A stretch of DNA of 32,500 nucleotides from Qipengyuania gaetbuli (GCF_009827315.1 NZ_WTYF01000003.1:1-32500); one strand, 5' to 3'. Counted from the stretch's first letter, positions 15,774 through 24,343 are shown. Notes: generated by a model not told the origin, from the letters alone. Program-made: numbers and translations.

Positions 15774-16391
15774 TCAGCCCTGCAGGCTTTGCATCCGCTT
15801 GAGGTAGCGGGCGAGCACGTCGATCTCGAGATTGACGGTATCGCCTTCGCTTAAGTCGCCCAGCGTGGTGACTTCGCCCGTGTGCGGGATGATGTTGAGC
15901 GCGAAATCGCACGTCCCGTCGGTCCGGTCGCGCACGTCGTTCACGGTCAGCGACACGCCGTCTACGGTGATCGAACCCTTTTCGGCCACGAAGGGCGCGA
16001 ATTCGCGCCCGATACGGATGGCGAGCATGGTCGAACCACCCGCATCGCGCACTGCGACGACCTGTCCGACGGTGTCGACGTGGCCGGTCACGAGATGCCC
16101 GCCAAGCTCGTCGCCGAGGCGCAGCGCAGGTTCGAGATTGAGCTTGCGTCCCTCGGCCCACATGCCCGGGACGGTGCGGCGGATCGTTTCACCCGATACG
16201 TCGAAGCCGATGCGCGCCGCGCCTGCTTCACCGGCCAGTTCCACCACGGTCAGGCACACGCCCGAACAGGCGATCGATGCGCCGATATCGATGGTGGCCG
16301 GATCGAAAGGGCAGGCCACGGTCACGCGCGTGTCGCGCCGCGTCTCGACGCTTTCGATGGTGCCGATGGCGGTGACGATACCGGTGAACAT
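15774..16391 (-). CDS. ribE: Riboflavin synthase, alpha subunit
   Basis: The 205-residue protein is riboflavin synthase, which turns two 6,7-dimethyl-8-ribityllumazines into riboflavin and a pyrimidine. It has two lumazine-binding barrels in tandem, starting with the invariant MFTGIVTAIGTIE. The first has the SIACSGVCLTV motif and the second VTGHVDTVGQV followed by SITVDGVSLTVNDV. Length is normal. It follows ribD by 18 bases on the same strand, so it is last in a six-gene minus-strand run. I see no FMN riboswitch upstream because the operon starts with unrelated genes. Some genomes call this gene ribC. Confidence 0.95.
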   Translation of the reverse strand: MFTGIVTAIGTIESVETRRDTRVTVACPFDPATIDIGASIACSGVCLTVVELAGEAGAARIGFDVSGETIRRTVPGMWAEGRKLNLEPALRLGDELGGHLVTGHVDTVGQVVAVRDAGGSTMLAIRIGREFAPFVAEKGSITVDGVSLTVNDVRDRTDGTCDFALNIIPHTGEVTTLGDLSEGDTVNLEIDVLARYLKRMQSLQG

Positions 16392-16409
16392 GCGTGACGG
16401 GCCCCTTGC

Positions 16410-17384
16410 TTAACGCGTGCGGCGATAGGCGGTGAATTGGTCGCTGCCAAGGCGGCGGTGTTCGGTTTCCTCCCAGCGCCCGTGTGCATCCGCCAGCGAA
16501 CCGATAGCAATGTCGCCGATGCTGGGGCGCCCGCCGCCGATGACGATCGGGGCGCGGTAGATTTCGAGCCGGTCGACAAGGTCTTCGGCAAGGAAGCTGG
16601 CCGCCGTCTGCGCGCCGCCTTCGACATAGAGATATTGAACGCCCTCGAGGCCCGCGATCTGAGCAGGGCGGTTGATGATCGTCGCGCCTTCAAGCGGCAC
16701 GCCGCGAGTCAGCACGACCCGGCGGAGCGTGCGCCCTTCGAGACCCGGCAGGCGCACGTCGAGGCGCGGACGGTCCGCGCGCCACGTGCCGCCGCCGACG
16801 AGGATCGCATCCTGCTTGGCGCGGCGCGAATGGACATGGGCGCGCGCTTCCTCGCCGGTGATCCACTGGCTCTCGCCATCCGCTGCAGCGATACAGCCGT
16901 CGAGCGAGAGCGCGACCTTGAGCGTCACGAAAGGCCGGCCTTCCGCAGCGCGCATGAGGTAGCCGGCAAGGCTGTCGTGCGACGCGCGCGATGGCAGAAG
17001 CACGGCTTCGATGCCCGCCTCTTTCAGCCGCGCGATGCCGCCACCGGCGGTGCGCGGGTCGGGATCGCCAACGCCGATCACCACGCGGGCGAGGCCCGAA
17101 CCTGCCAGCAGGTCCGCGCAGGCGGGCCCGCGCTCAGACTTGTGGGCGCAGGGCTCCAGGGTGACATAGGCAGTGGCACCGTGCGCCCGGTCGCCGGCCT
17201 GTGCCAGTGCTACGGCCTCGGCATGGGGGCGGCCGCCCTCTGCGGTCCAGCCGCGCCCGACGACCATGCCGTCGTTCACGATAAGGCATCCGACCGCGGG
17301 ATTGGGGCACGACAGGGGCCGGCCGCGCGCGGCGAGGCGCGCTGCGGCGTCGAGCCAGTGCGCGTCAGTCGGCGGTGTCTGCAA
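16410..17384 (-). CDS. ribD: Bifunctional riboflavin deaminase/reductase
   Basis: The 324-residue protein carries out the second and third steps of riboflavin synthesis from GTP. The N-terminal zinc deaminase domain shows HAE (54-56) and EPCAHKSERGPAC (Cys79 and Cys89). The C-terminal reductase domain has KVALSLDGCIA, SQWITGEEAR, DAILVGGGTWRADRPRL and the late LYVEGGAQTAASFL. No ATG or GTG lies near the conserved start (DAHWLDAAARLAARGRPL). The frame to 17642 is open only because it reads through the preceding gene out of frame. A TTG at 17384 (TTGCAGACACCG) is the best start. It lies inside the last codons of the upstream gene, overlapping it by 20 bases, so translation is probably coupled and modest. 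Confidence 0.9.
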   Translation of the reverse strand: MQTPPTDAHWLDAAARLAARGRPLSCPNPAVGCLIVNDGMVVGRGWTAEGGRPHAEAVALAQAGDRAHGATAYVTLEPCAHKSERGPACADLLAGSGLARVVIGVGDPDPRTAGGGIARLKEAGIEAVLLPSRASHDSLAGYLMRAAEGRPFVTLKVALSLDGCIAAADGESQWITGEEARAHVHSRRAKQDAILVGGGTWRADRPRLDVRLPGLEGRTLRRVVLTRGVPLEGATIINRPAQIAGLEGVQYLYVEGGAQTAASFLAEDLVDRLEIYRAPIVIGGGRPSIGDIAIGSLADAHGRWEETEHRRLGSDQFTAYRRTR

Positions 17385-17835
17385 CCGGCTTGTCCGTAGC
17401 CTGCTGGCGTTCACCGAAGAGCCGTTCGAGCCGCTCGCGCTCGGCCTTTTCGGCGGCGGCGCGTTCGGCCTCGGCCTTGGCTTCGGCGGCGGTCGTATCG
17501 ACGCCAGTGGCAGCGCCCACACGGCGATAGAGATCACGCTTTTCCTGCTCGATCCGGTCGAGTTCCGCCTGGCGCTCTTCCTTGCGGCGCTGGTTCTCGA
17601 CGTTGGACTGGCGGATTTCCTCGTCGGTCCGGCCTTCGGCAAAGGTGCGGATATATTCGACCTCGAATTCCTCCGGCGGCATGAAAACGCGCTCGTGCGT
17701 CAGGATCGAAATCAGGCCGACGCAGAAAGCGACCGACAGCGCCAGGAACGCCCAGCGATAGGGCTGGGGCTGGCGGATATAGGACCAGAAGTCGGCCACA
17801 CCGCCGACTGGGTTCACTCGTCTGAAGTAACGCAT
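17365..17835 (-). CDS. Membrane-anchored coiled-coil protein, unknown
   Basis: The 156-residue product has one transmembrane helix (WAFLALSVAFCVGLISIL, about residues 28-45) after a short cytoplasmic N-terminus. A conserved-looking EEFEVEYIRTFAEGRTDEEIRQSN follows, then a long Lys/Glu/Ala/Arg coiled coil (RRKEERQAELDRIEQEKR; AEAKAEAERAAAEKAERERLERLF). No known domain is recognised. It sits between the YgjP-like gene and ribD in a minus-strand operon, and ribD starts within its last codons. The ATG at 17835 is used because the longer frame to 18153 is antiparallel read-through with an arginine-rich composition. A scaffold or envelope-associated role is only a guess. Confidence 0.7.
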   Translation of the reverse strand: MRYFRRVNPVGGVADFWSYIRQPQPYRWAFLALSVAFCVGLISILTHERVFMPPEEFEVEYIRTFAEGRTDEEIRQSNVENQRRKEERQAELDRIEQEKRDLYRRVGAATGVDTTAAEAKAEAERAAAEKAERERLERLFGERQQATDKPVADTAD

Positions 17836-17867
17836 GGGGCCGAGATAGTAGACGCAGCGGCTTTCCG

Positions 17868-18590
17868 CTAGCTGAAGCTGGCGTACAACTTGCGGCCGTG
17901 GCGCGAGAGCCAGGCGTTCGCCTCCTCCACCTCCCCTTCGAACAGGCGGTCGAGCAGCGCGTGGAAAGCCGGGCTGTGGTCGAAATGGACGAGGTGTGCG
18001 ACCTCGTGCGCAACCACCGAACGGCGCACGTGGTCGGGAGCCATTACCAGCCGCCAGTTGAGGCGCAGCACGCCTTCGCTCGAACAGCTGCCCCAGCGCC
18101 GCTTGGCGCGGGTCAGGCGGACGGGCGCGACGGCAAGGCCGGCACGGGCGCAATATTGCGCGGCATCATCGGAAAAGTGCCGCTCCGCCTCGGCTTCGAG
18201 CCAGCGCTGCAGGCGCCTTGCGAGCGTATCCTCCGGCCCGCCCAGCGTAAGCCTGCCGTCGGCCAGCACCGGCCTGCGCGGCGCATCGGCGCGCCAGTCG
18301 ATGGCGATTTCCTCCCCGCGATAGGGCAGGGTGCCGCTGGCAACCGGGTCGTGCGCTTCGGGCACCTTGGCCAGCTGGACTTCGAGCCATGCGGCGCGCG
18401 CATGGGCAAACGCGATGGCTTCCTTGCTGGCACACCAGCGCGGCAGGGTGATGCGCACGGCGCTGCCGTCTGGGGCAAGCCGCAAGGTCAGCCGCCGCGC
18501 GCGCGGATGGCGCCTTATCTCGATCGGGAGCGAACGGCCGGCGATGGTGATTTCCGGCTCAAGCGCCTCGCCCCGCAGCCACTCGATCAT
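17868..18590 (-). CDS. YgjP-like (DUF45) zinc metallopeptidase domain protein
   Basis: The 240-residue protein has the YgjP/DUF45 layout. An N-terminal beta-rich part (ITIAGRSLPIEIRRHPRARRLTLRL) is followed by KRRWGSCSSEGVLRLNWRLVMAP and the zinc motif HEVAHLVHFDHS (His195, His199, His205), as in the WSS1/M48-like family. Cellular targets of these proteins are poorly known. The start (ATG at 18590) overlaps the stop of the YcgN-like gene as ATGA, so the two are translated together. Confidence 0.88.
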   Translation of the reverse strand: MIEWLRGEALEPEITIAGRSLPIEIRRHPRARRLTLRLAPDGSAVRITLPRWCASKEAIAFAHARAAWLEVQLAKVPEAHDPVASGTLPYRGEEIAIDWRADAPRRPVLADGRLTLGGPEDTLARRLQRWLEAEAERHFSDDAAQYCARAGLAVAPVRLTRAKRRWGSCSSEGVLRLNWRLVMAPDHVRRSVVAHEVAHLVHFDHSPAFHALLDRLFEGEVEEANAWLSRHGRKLYASFS

Positions 18591-19057
18591 GCCGCTGCCT
18601 CTTCCCCGTCGTCCTCGCCGTCACCCCATTCGACGATGTGGTGTTCGAGCGGGCCTGCCTCGTCCTCGCTGATCACGCGTCCGGCAACGGATACGCCTGC
18701 GCGGATCACCGCCTCGCGGTCGCCCGTGAGCAGGTAATGCCAGCCTGGTAGCGGCCGGTCGTCGGCACGGCGGCGATAGGCGCAGGTATCGGGCAGCCAT
18801 GGCACCTTGTCGACCAGCTTCAGCGTCAGGCGCAGGCAGTCGGGCACGAAGGCCTTGCGGTTCTTGTAGTCCTTGCAGCGCGCGGTCTGGCAATCGAGCA
18901 GGGTGCAGGCGACGTTCGTCTCCTCGATCTCGCCCGTGTCCTCGTATTCGACCTTGTGCAGGCAGCAGCGGCCGCAGCCGTCGCACAGCGCTTCCCATTC
19001 CTCCTGGTTGAGCTTGGCCAGCGGCAGCTCCCAGAAGCGGTCTCTCAGCGCACCCAT
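18587..19057 (-). CDS. YcgN/UPF0260 cysteine-cluster protein
   Basis: The 156-residue protein matches the YcgN family (Zn/Fe-binding cysteine-cluster superfamily). Its cysteines are CDGCGRCC (25-32), then Cys51, Cys56, Cys61, Cys74 and Cys92, with the family's WLPDTCAYR near residue 90. The reaction is unknown. The start at 19057 is chosen because MGALRDRFWELPL is the family N-terminus. It lies 13 bases inside the end of the SCO1 gene. It ends with ATGA overlap into the YgjP-like gene, so three genes are coupled. Confidence 0.88.
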   Translation of the reverse strand: MGALRDRFWELPLAKLNQEEWEALCDGCGRCCLHKVEYEDTGEIEETNVACTLLDCQTARCKDYKNRKAFVPDCLRLTLKLVDKVPWLPDTCAYRRRADDRPLPGWHYLLTGDREAVIRAGVSVAGRVISEDEAGPLEHHIVEWGDGEDDGEEAAA

Positions 19058-19641
19058 TTGTCCAGTTCCGCCTTCACCGCTTCCGGCCCCTGGTCGGTCG
19101 GCAGCATGGCCAGTGGCGAGCCGTCCGGCGCAAAGAGGTAGGTGATGTTCGAGTGGTCCATCAGATATCCGCCGGCCTCGCTGTCGGCGCCGCGGGTGAA
19201 ATAGACCGCGAACTTGTCCGCCGTGGCCTTGATGTCCGCTTCGCTGCCGGTGAGGCCGATCAGGCGCGGATGGAAGGCGTCGGTGAATTCCGCGACCACT
19301 TCGGGCGTGTCGCGCGCAGGGTCGACCGTGACGAAGAGCGGCTGGATCTTCGCGCCGAGGTCGGGCGAATCCTCCTCGAACTGCTTGAGGCCCGCCATCG
19401 CGCGCTGGACATCGGTCGGGCAGATATCGGGGCAGAAGGCATAGCCGAAATAGACGATGCGGTACTTGCCCGAAAAATCGCTCCACGAAACGTCGCTGCC
19501 GTCTTCGCCGATGAGGGTGAAATCGCCCCCGATGGCAGCGCCGGCCAGCGGCGGTTCCTCTGCCGGTGCGGCATTGCAGGAGGCGAGAAGGAGGGCGGTC
19601 AGGGCAACAGTGAATTTGTGGGGCATGACAGCATGGTTCAT
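19045..19641 (-). CDS. SCO1/SenC-family copper chaperone lipoprotein
   Basis: The 198-residue protein is a thioredoxin-fold SCO protein, which delivers copper to the CuA site of cytochrome c oxidase. It has a lipoprotein signal (LLLASC, lipid Cys22), FGYAFCPDICPTD with the copper cysteines Cys70 and Cys74, and the metal-ligand His163 in DHSNITYLF. VTVDPARDTPEV is a family landmark. Length is typical. An alternative start is Met6; neither has a clear Shine-Dalgarno. It begins a minus-strand cluster and is divergent from the ankyrin gene, with 74 bases between them. Confidence 0.92.
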   Translation of the reverse strand: MNHAVMPHKFTVALTALLLASCNAAPAEEPPLAGAAIGGDFTLIGEDGSDVSWSDFSGKYRIVYFGYAFCPDICPTDVQRAMAGLKQFEEDSPDLGAKIQPLFVTVDPARDTPEVVAEFTDAFHPRLIGLTGSEADIKATADKFAVYFTRGADSEAGGYLMDHSNITYLFAPDGSPLAMLPTDQGPEAVKAELDKWVR

Positions 19642-19715
19642 GGTCTGCTAAGCGCCCGTATTCAAGGGCAGGCCAACTGTTCTCAGACGTAAATTCCGCA
19701 AGGAGAAAGTCCAAG

Positions 19716-20327
19716 GTGCGCGTAAATCCGGTATCCCGTTTCCTGGCCCTGGCATTCGGCATGGTCGCCCTCGTGGCCACCCCGGTGGCGGGGCAGCAAC
19801 GCTCGGACGGCTCGAAATTCCTCGAGGCGGTCCGCAAGCGCGACGGAGACACCGCGACGCAGCTGCTGGACGAGCCGGGCTCGACCATCGTCAATGCACG
19901 CGACATCACCACGGGCGAGACGGGCCTCCATGCCGTGGCCGAACGGCGTGACCTGACCTGGGTGCGCTTCCTGCTGCAGCGCGGCGCCAATCCGAACATC
20001 GCCGACCGCAACGGCGTCACTCCCTTGCAGATCGCCGCCCAGCTCGGCTTCGTCGAAGGGGTCGAACGGCTGGCCCAGGGCGGGGCGGATGTGGACGTGC
20101 GCAATGTCGCGGGTGAAACCCCGCTGATCAGCGCGATCCACCGCCGCGACGTCGCCATGATCGAAGTGCTCATCAAGGCCGGCGCCAATCTCGACCGGAC
20201 GGACAATTCAGGCCGCACGGCGCGCGACTATGCCAAGCTGATGGGCGACGACAGCAAGGTCATGGCGGCCATCACTGCCGCTGAAGAGGCGCGCGGCAAG
20301 CAGGCCGAAACCTACGGGCCGAACTGA
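19716..20327 (+). CDS. Exported ankyrin-repeat protein
   Basis: The 203-residue protein begins with GTG at 19716. AAGGAG lies about 10 bases upstream and there is no better start. A signal peptide (FLALAFGMVALVATPVAGQ) is followed by about four ankyrin repeats, clearest at GETGLHAVAERRDLTWVRFLLQRGANPN, then NGVTPLQIAAQLGFVEGVERLAQGG and GETPLISAIHRRDVAMIEVLIKAGANLD. Ankyrin repeats bind partner proteins; none is known here. The stop overlaps the COQ9 start by one base (TGATG), so it probably helps express COQ9, and the order ankyrin-COQ9 may be functional. Confidence 0.85.
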   Translation: MRVNPVSRFLALAFGMVALVATPVAGQQRSDGSKFLEAVRKRDGDTATQLLDEPGSTIVNARDITTGETGLHAVAERRDLTWVRFLLQRGANPNIADRNGVTPLQIAAQLGFVEGVERLAQGGADVDVRNVAGETPLISAIHRRDVAMIEVLIKAGANLDRTDNSGRTARDYAKLMGDDSKVMAAITAAEEARGKQAETYGPN

Positions 20328-21001
20328 TGGCTGACACCGCCGCTACCGATATCGCCGACCTGACGCTCGACGAACTGCGCCTCGCGCTGGCTCCGGCCAT
20401 TGCCGATGCCGCCATCTTCGACGGGTGGAGCGATGCCGCGCTCGAAATGGCGGCGGACCAGATGGGCGCGGACATCGATGTCGCGCGCCTTGCCTTCAAG
20501 GGCGGTGCGATCGACATGGTCTTCGCCTGGATCGAGGCGGTCGACCTGGCGATGGCCGCTGCCTTACCCGAAGACGTTATCGGCCCGATGAAGATCCGCG
20601 AGCGCATCCGCAGCCTCGTCCAGTTCCGCTTCGATGCGGTGGCAGGCCAGGAGGAGGCGCTGCGCCGCGCGCTCTCCATCATGGCGATGCCGCATAACGC
20701 ACCTGCTTCGGCGAAGCGCGGCTGGCAGACCGCCGACCTGATGTGGCGGCTCGCCGGCGATACGGCGACCGACTACAACCACTATACCAAGCGCGCGATC
20801 CTCGCCTCGATTTACGGTGCGACGCTGGCCGTGTTCGTCGAGGACGAGAGCGAGGGCAAGGCGGAAACACGCGCCTTCCTCGACCGGCGCATCGAAGGGG
20901 TGATGAAATTCGAGAAGGTGAAGGCCAAGTGGCTCAACCCCGAAAGAGAGACCTTCAGCCTGTCGCGCTTCCTCGGCCGCCTGCGCTATCCGGCGCGCTA
21001 A
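20327..21001 (+). CDS. COQ9-family ubiquinone biosynthesis protein
   Basis: The 224-residue protein has the COQ9 signature: helical N-terminal part (LDELRLALAPAIADAAIFDGWSDAALEMAA), GAIDMVFAWIEAVD, the IRERIRSLVQFR segment, and TATDYNHYTKRAILASIYGATLAVFVED. COQ9 binds lipid and helps the COQ7-type hydroxylase in ubiquinone synthesis. It follows the ankyrin gene with a 1-base overlap and precedes feoA by 56 bases that contain a dyad. Length is normal for bacterial COQ9. Confidence 0.9.
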   Translation: MADTAATDIADLTLDELRLALAPAIADAAIFDGWSDAALEMAADQMGADIDVARLAFKGGAIDMVFAWIEAVDLAMAAALPEDVIGPMKIRERIRSLVQFRFDAVAGQEEALRRALSIMAMPHNAPASAKRGWQTADLMWRLAGDTATDYNHYTKRAILASIYGATLAVFVEDESEGKAETRAFLDRRIEGVMKFEKVKAKWLNPERETFSLSRFLGRLRYPAR

Positions 21002-21005
21002 TCGC

Positions 21006-21033
21006 CGCTATTGATAACCAGTTGCAATAAGCG
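21006..21033. promoter_or_regulatory. Imperfect dyad before feoAB, possible iron operator
   Basis: The sequence reads CGCTATTGATAAC, CA, GTTGCAATAAGCG. The two 13-base arms match at 8 of 13 positions. It is the only AT-rich palindrome in the 56 bases before feoA, so an iron regulator (Fur or a relative) could act here. It does not closely match a Fur box I can quote. Confidence 0.3.
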
Positions 21034-21057
21034 CAGCGATCTGACAGGGCGGCCCGC

Positions 21058-21297
21058 ATGACTCTGGACGCTCTCGAAAGCGGAACAGCGGCGCGGATCG
21101 TCGCCGTGGATTGGCCCAGCCTGGCCGAGGACGAAGGCAAGCGCCTGCGCGCCCTCGGCGTGGACGAGGGGGCCGACGTCGCCGTAATCCACCGCGGAGT
21201 GTTCGGCACGCGCGACCCGCTGGCGCTGCGCCTCGGCAACATGACCATCGCTATCCGCCGCGTCCACGCGAAGGCGATCGAGGTGGAAGCAGCATGA
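21058..21297 (+). CDS. feoA: FeoA-type ferrous iron transport accessory protein
   Basis: The 79-residue SH3-like protein has the FeoA layout: LRALGVDEGADVAVIHRGVFGTRDPLALRLGNMTIAIRRVHAKAIEVE. FeoA binds and helps FeoB. It ends in an ATGA overlap with feoB (21294-21297), the classic coupling in feo operons. GGGCGG precedes its ATG. Confidence 0.92.
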   Translation: MTLDALESGTAARIVAVDWPSLAEDEGKRLRALGVDEGADVAVIHRGVFGTRDPLALRLGNMTIAIRRVHAKAIEVEAA

Positions 21298-23141
21298 GCC
21301 GCAAGCGCACCGCAGCCCTTTTAGGCAATCCCAATTCGGGCAAGTCCGCGCTCTTCAACGCGCTGACCGGCGCACGCCAGAAGATCGCGAATTATGCGGG
21401 CGTCACGGTGGAGCGCAAGGCGGGCCGCCTGGTCCTGCCGAGCGGCGAACCGGTCGAACTGCTCGACCTTCCCGGCTCCTACAGCTTCGATGCCGCCAGC
21501 CCGGACGAGGCGGTCACCCGCGACGTGGTCAAGGGCACATTCGAGGGCGAGGCTGTCCCCGACGTCATCATTCTGGTGCTTGATGCGGCCAATCTCGAAC
21601 AGCATCTCGTCTTCGCGCAGGAAGTGCTCGAACTGGGGCGGCCCACGGTTGTCGCGCTTAACATGGTCGACCTTGCCGAACGTGACGGGCTGACGCTCGA
21701 CCCGGCGGCGCTGTCTCAGGCGCTGGGCGTGCCGGTGATCCCGACCGTGGCAGTGCGCCGCAAGGGTCTTGCCGAACTGACCGACGCGATCGCCGAGGCC
21801 GAAACACACGCGGACGAGGAAGCGCACACGCGCTGGCATGTCACGCTGCCCGAACGGCGCCTGTCCGCCAAGCACATGGCCCGCGCCGCTATCCTGTCGA
21901 AATCGACCCGTCATACGATCGAGAACGGCGTTGACCGCGTGCTGCTCAATCCCTGGATCGGGCCGTTCATCCTGTTCAGCCTGCTGTTCGTGGTCTTCCA
22001 GGCCGTGTTCGCCTGGGCGACCCCCTTTGCCGATGCGTTGGAAGGCGGGGTGGGCGTCATCTCGCAAGGTGTCTCCGACACGCTGCCCGAAGGCCTGCTG
22101 CGCGATTTCCTGACCGAAGGTGTACTGGCGGGCGTGGGCTCGGTCGTGGTCTTCCTGCCGCAGATCATCATCCTGTTCTTCTTCATCCTGGTCATGGAAG
22201 CGAGCGGCTACATGGCGCGCGCGGCCTTCCTTATGGACCGGCTTATGGCGAGCGTCGGCCTGTCGGGCCGCAGCTTCATTCCGCTGCTGTCGAGCTTTGC
22301 CTGCGCCATTCCCGGCATCATGGCGACGCGCTCGATCTCTGATCCCAAGGACCGGCTGACCACCATCCTGATCGCCCCGCTGATGACCTGTTCGGCGCGC
22401 CTGCCGGTCTATGCCGTGGTCATCGCCGCAGTTATCCCGCAGACCAGCGTCGGGCTGGGCGTGGGCCTCCAGGGCCTTGTCCTGTTCGCGCTCTATGTCG
22501 CCGGTATCGTCGGAGCCATGGCGGTCGCGCTGGTGCTGCGCCGCACGGTCACCAAGGGCGCGGCCTCGGGCTTCATCATGGAGCTGCCGCGCTACCAGCT
22601 GCCGCGTCTTAAGGACCTCCTCATCGGCCTGTGGCAGCGCGCCTGGGTCTTCCTGCGCCGCGCCGGTACGATCATATTCGTCGCCACGATCGCGCTGTGG
22701 GTGCTCCTCAGCTTCCCCAAGGCGGAAGCCGGCGAGAGCCAGCTCGATGCGAGCTTTGCAGGCGCGATCGCCGATACCCTGCACCCGGTGCTCGCGCCCG
22801 TAGGCTTCAACCGCGAAATGAGCCTCGCCATCGTGCCGGCCATTGCTGCGCGCGAGGTGGCCGTCTCCGCGCTTGCCACGACCTACGCCGTCGATGCCGA
22901 GGACGAGGAACTCGCCGCGCAGGGAGTGACCGCCCAGATCGCCGCGCTGTGGAGCCTGCCGACCGCGCTGGCCTTCCTTGCGTGGTTCGTCTTCGCCCCG
23001 CAGTGCCTGTCGACCATCGCGGTCGCCCGGCGCGAGACGAACGGGTGGAAATGGCCCGCCGTCATGGTCGGCTATCTCTTCGCGCTGGCATGGCTGGCGG
23101 CGGGGGCGACCTACTGGATCGCGGTGAGCCTGGGGCTTTAG
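21294..23141 (+). CDS. feoB: Ferrous iron transporter B, GTPase permease
   Basis: The 615-residue protein imports Fe(II) across the inner membrane. The N-terminal G domain starts with G1 GNPNSGKS (11-18), then DLPGSYSF (G3) and NMVD (G4). After a helical spacer come about ten membrane helices, including the two Gate domains: SGYMARAAFLMDRLM / SFACAIPGIMATRSI with LMTCSARLPVY, then NREMSLAIVPAIAAREVAVSAL. The start is the ATGA overlap with feoA; the longer open frame from 21111 reads through feoA out of frame. FeoC is not seen. Length is shorter than E. coli FeoB, as usual in alphaproteobacteria. An iron-responsive site may lie at 21006-21033. Confidence 0.95.
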   Translation: MSRKRTAALLGNPNSGKSALFNALTGARQKIANYAGVTVERKAGRLVLPSGEPVELLDLPGSYSFDAASPDEAVTRDVVKGTFEGEAVPDVIILVLDAANLEQHLVFAQEVLELGRPTVVALNMVDLAERDGLTLDPAALSQALGVPVIPTVAVRRKGLAELTDAIAEAETHADEEAHTRWHVTLPERRLSAKHMARAAILSKSTRHTIENGVDRVLLNPWIGPFILFSLLFVVFQAVFAWATPFADALEGGVGVISQGVSDTLPEGLLRDFLTEGVLAGVGSVVVFLPQIIILFFFILVMEASGYMARAAFLMDRLMASVGLSGRSFIPLLSSFACAIPGIMATRSISDPKDRLTTILIAPLMTCSARLPVYAVVIAAVIPQTSVGLGVGLQGLVLFALYVAGIVGAMAVALVLRRTVTKGAASGFIMELPRYQLPRLKDLLIGLWQRAWVFLRRAGTIIFVATIALWVLLSFPKAEAGESQLDASFAGAIADTLHPVLAPVGFNREMSLAIVPAIAAREVAVSALATTYAVDAEDEELAAQGVTAQIAALWSLPTALAFLAWFVFAPQCLSTIAVARRETNGWKWPAVMVGYLFALAWLAAGATYWIAVSLGL

Positions 23142-23232
23142 CTCCGCTTCGGTGGAAAGCTTGCTCGCGCCCTAGAACCGACTCGCTCGCTTCGTTAGGC
23201 CACGTGCCAACAAGTTACGAAGGAACGATTCG

Positions 23233-23757
23233 ATGGCCGGTAGCCTCAACAAAGTCATGCTGATCGGAAATCTGGGCGCAGACCCGGAAATCCGCAGCTT
23301 CCAGAACGGCGGCAAGGTCGCGAACCTGCGCGTTGCCACCACCGAAACCTGGAAGGACCGCAACACCGGCGAACGCCAGGAGCGGACCGAATGGCACACC
23401 GTCGCGATCTTTTCCGAAGGTCTTGTCGGCGTGGTCGAACGCTTCCTGCGCAAGGGTTCCAAGGTCTACATCGAAGGCCAGCTGCAGACCCGCAAGTGGC
23501 AGGACCAGTCGGGCAATGACCGCTATTCGACCGAAGTCGTGATCCGCGGCATGAACGGCACGCTGACCATGCTCGACGGCGCCCAAGGTGGCGGCGGCAA
23601 CCGCGGCGGCGGTGGCGGCGGTGGCAGTTGGGACCAGGGCGGTGGTTCGTCGGGCGGTGGCTCGGGCGGCGGTTGGAACCAGGGCGGCGGGTCGTCCGGC
23701 AGCCAGTCTGGCGGCGGCTCGAACTACGACGATCTCGACGACGACATCCCGTTCTGA
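23233..23757 (+). CDS. ssb: Single-stranded DNA-binding protein
   Basis: The 174-residue protein has the OB fold ([16 protein letters not shown] through [18 protein letters not shown], about residues 5-113). A glycine- and serine-rich linker follows, then the invariant acidic tip DDDIPF, which binds partner proteins. SSB coats single-stranded DNA during replication and repair. GAAGGAA lies before the ATG. Upstream I searched for an SOS box (GTTC-N7-GTTC) and saw none. A terminator follows. Confidence 0.95.
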   Translation: MAGSLNKVMLIGNLGADPEIRSFQNGGKVANLRVATTETWKDRNTGERQERTEWHTVAIFSEGLVGVVERFLRKGSKVYIEGQLQTRKWQDQSGNDRYSTEVVIRGMNGTLTMLDGAQGGGGNRGGGGGGGSWDQGGGSSGGGSGGGWNQGGGSSGSQSGGGSNYDDLDDDIPF

Positions 23758-23778
23758 TCGCCGGCAGACACACAGAAG

Positions 23779-23809
23779 AGGGCCGCCATCGCGCGGCCCT
23801 TTTCTTTTG
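23779..23809 (+). terminator. Rho-independent terminator after ssb
   Basis: An 8-pair stem (AGGGCCGC with GCGGCCCT) closes a 6-base loop and is followed by TTTTCTTTT. It separates ssb from the convergent yceD gene. Confidence 0.8.
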
Positions 23810-23815
23810 CGCTCT

Positions 23816-24343
23816 CTATTTCTTCAGCGCCGCCAGCGCTTCTGCCAGCGGGCCGCTGGGCTTGCGGTCCTCGTCGCTTTCGATGCCCTTTGCCGCGCGC
23901 ACGCGGTCGGCGTCGGGGCCTTCGCGATAGGGGTCGATGGCAAGGCCCAGTTCCTGCGCGATTGCCTCGCCGATATCGAGGGCTTCGCCCTCGTATTCAA
24001 TCTCGTCGAGGTCGTCGGAGCTCAGTTCGAATTCCTCGTCCGCTTCGTGCGCCGCGGGCGCGCTCGCGGGGACGAAGCGCAACTCGAACTCCTCGGCCAC
24101 CTCGTAAACGAAATCCTCGCGGCTGACCGCGCAAGGCTGCTCGACGCTTGCCGCAAGACTGCCACGCGCAATAACTGCCTCGCCCTTGGGTTCGAAGGAC
24201 ACGCGGGCCGACAATGCGGGCAGGGCCGTGATGCCGAACCGGGCGGCGAGTGCAGCGCGCTCCACCTCGCTCGCCTCGATAGCCATCTCGCCCGGGGGAA
24301 GCGCGCGCGGCTTGATCATGCGCGAGAGTTCGGGTGCGCTCAT
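23816..24343 (-). CDS. YceD/DUF177 family protein (23S rRNA accumulation)
   Basis: The 175-residue acidic protein matches DUF177 (YceD), linked to 23S rRNA accumulation and often next to rpmF. Seen are LPALSARVSFEPKGEAVIARGSLAASVEQPC, EFELRFVP and the acidic stretch ending EALDIGEAIAQELGLAIDPY, the family's most conserved block. No rpmF lies within the window. The gene start overlaps the end of the upstream chaperone gene as ATGA (24340-24343). Confidence 0.85.
   Translation of the reverse strand: MSAPELSRMIKPRALPPGEMAIEASEVERAALAARFGITALPALSARVSFEPKGEAVIARGSLAASVEQPCAVSREDFVYEVAEEFELRFVPASAPAAHEADEEFELSSDDLDEIEYEGEALDIGEAIAQELGLAIDPYREGPDADRVRAAKGIESDEDRKPSGPLAEALAALKK

Noticed and set aside
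21321..22784. 487-codon minus-strand frame inside feoB
   Set aside because: It is a shadow of feoB; no domain, and a Gln/Arg/Asp-rich composition.
23142..23232. SOS box upstream of ssb
   Set aside because: No GTTC-N7-GTTC on either strand; only isolated GAAC pieces.
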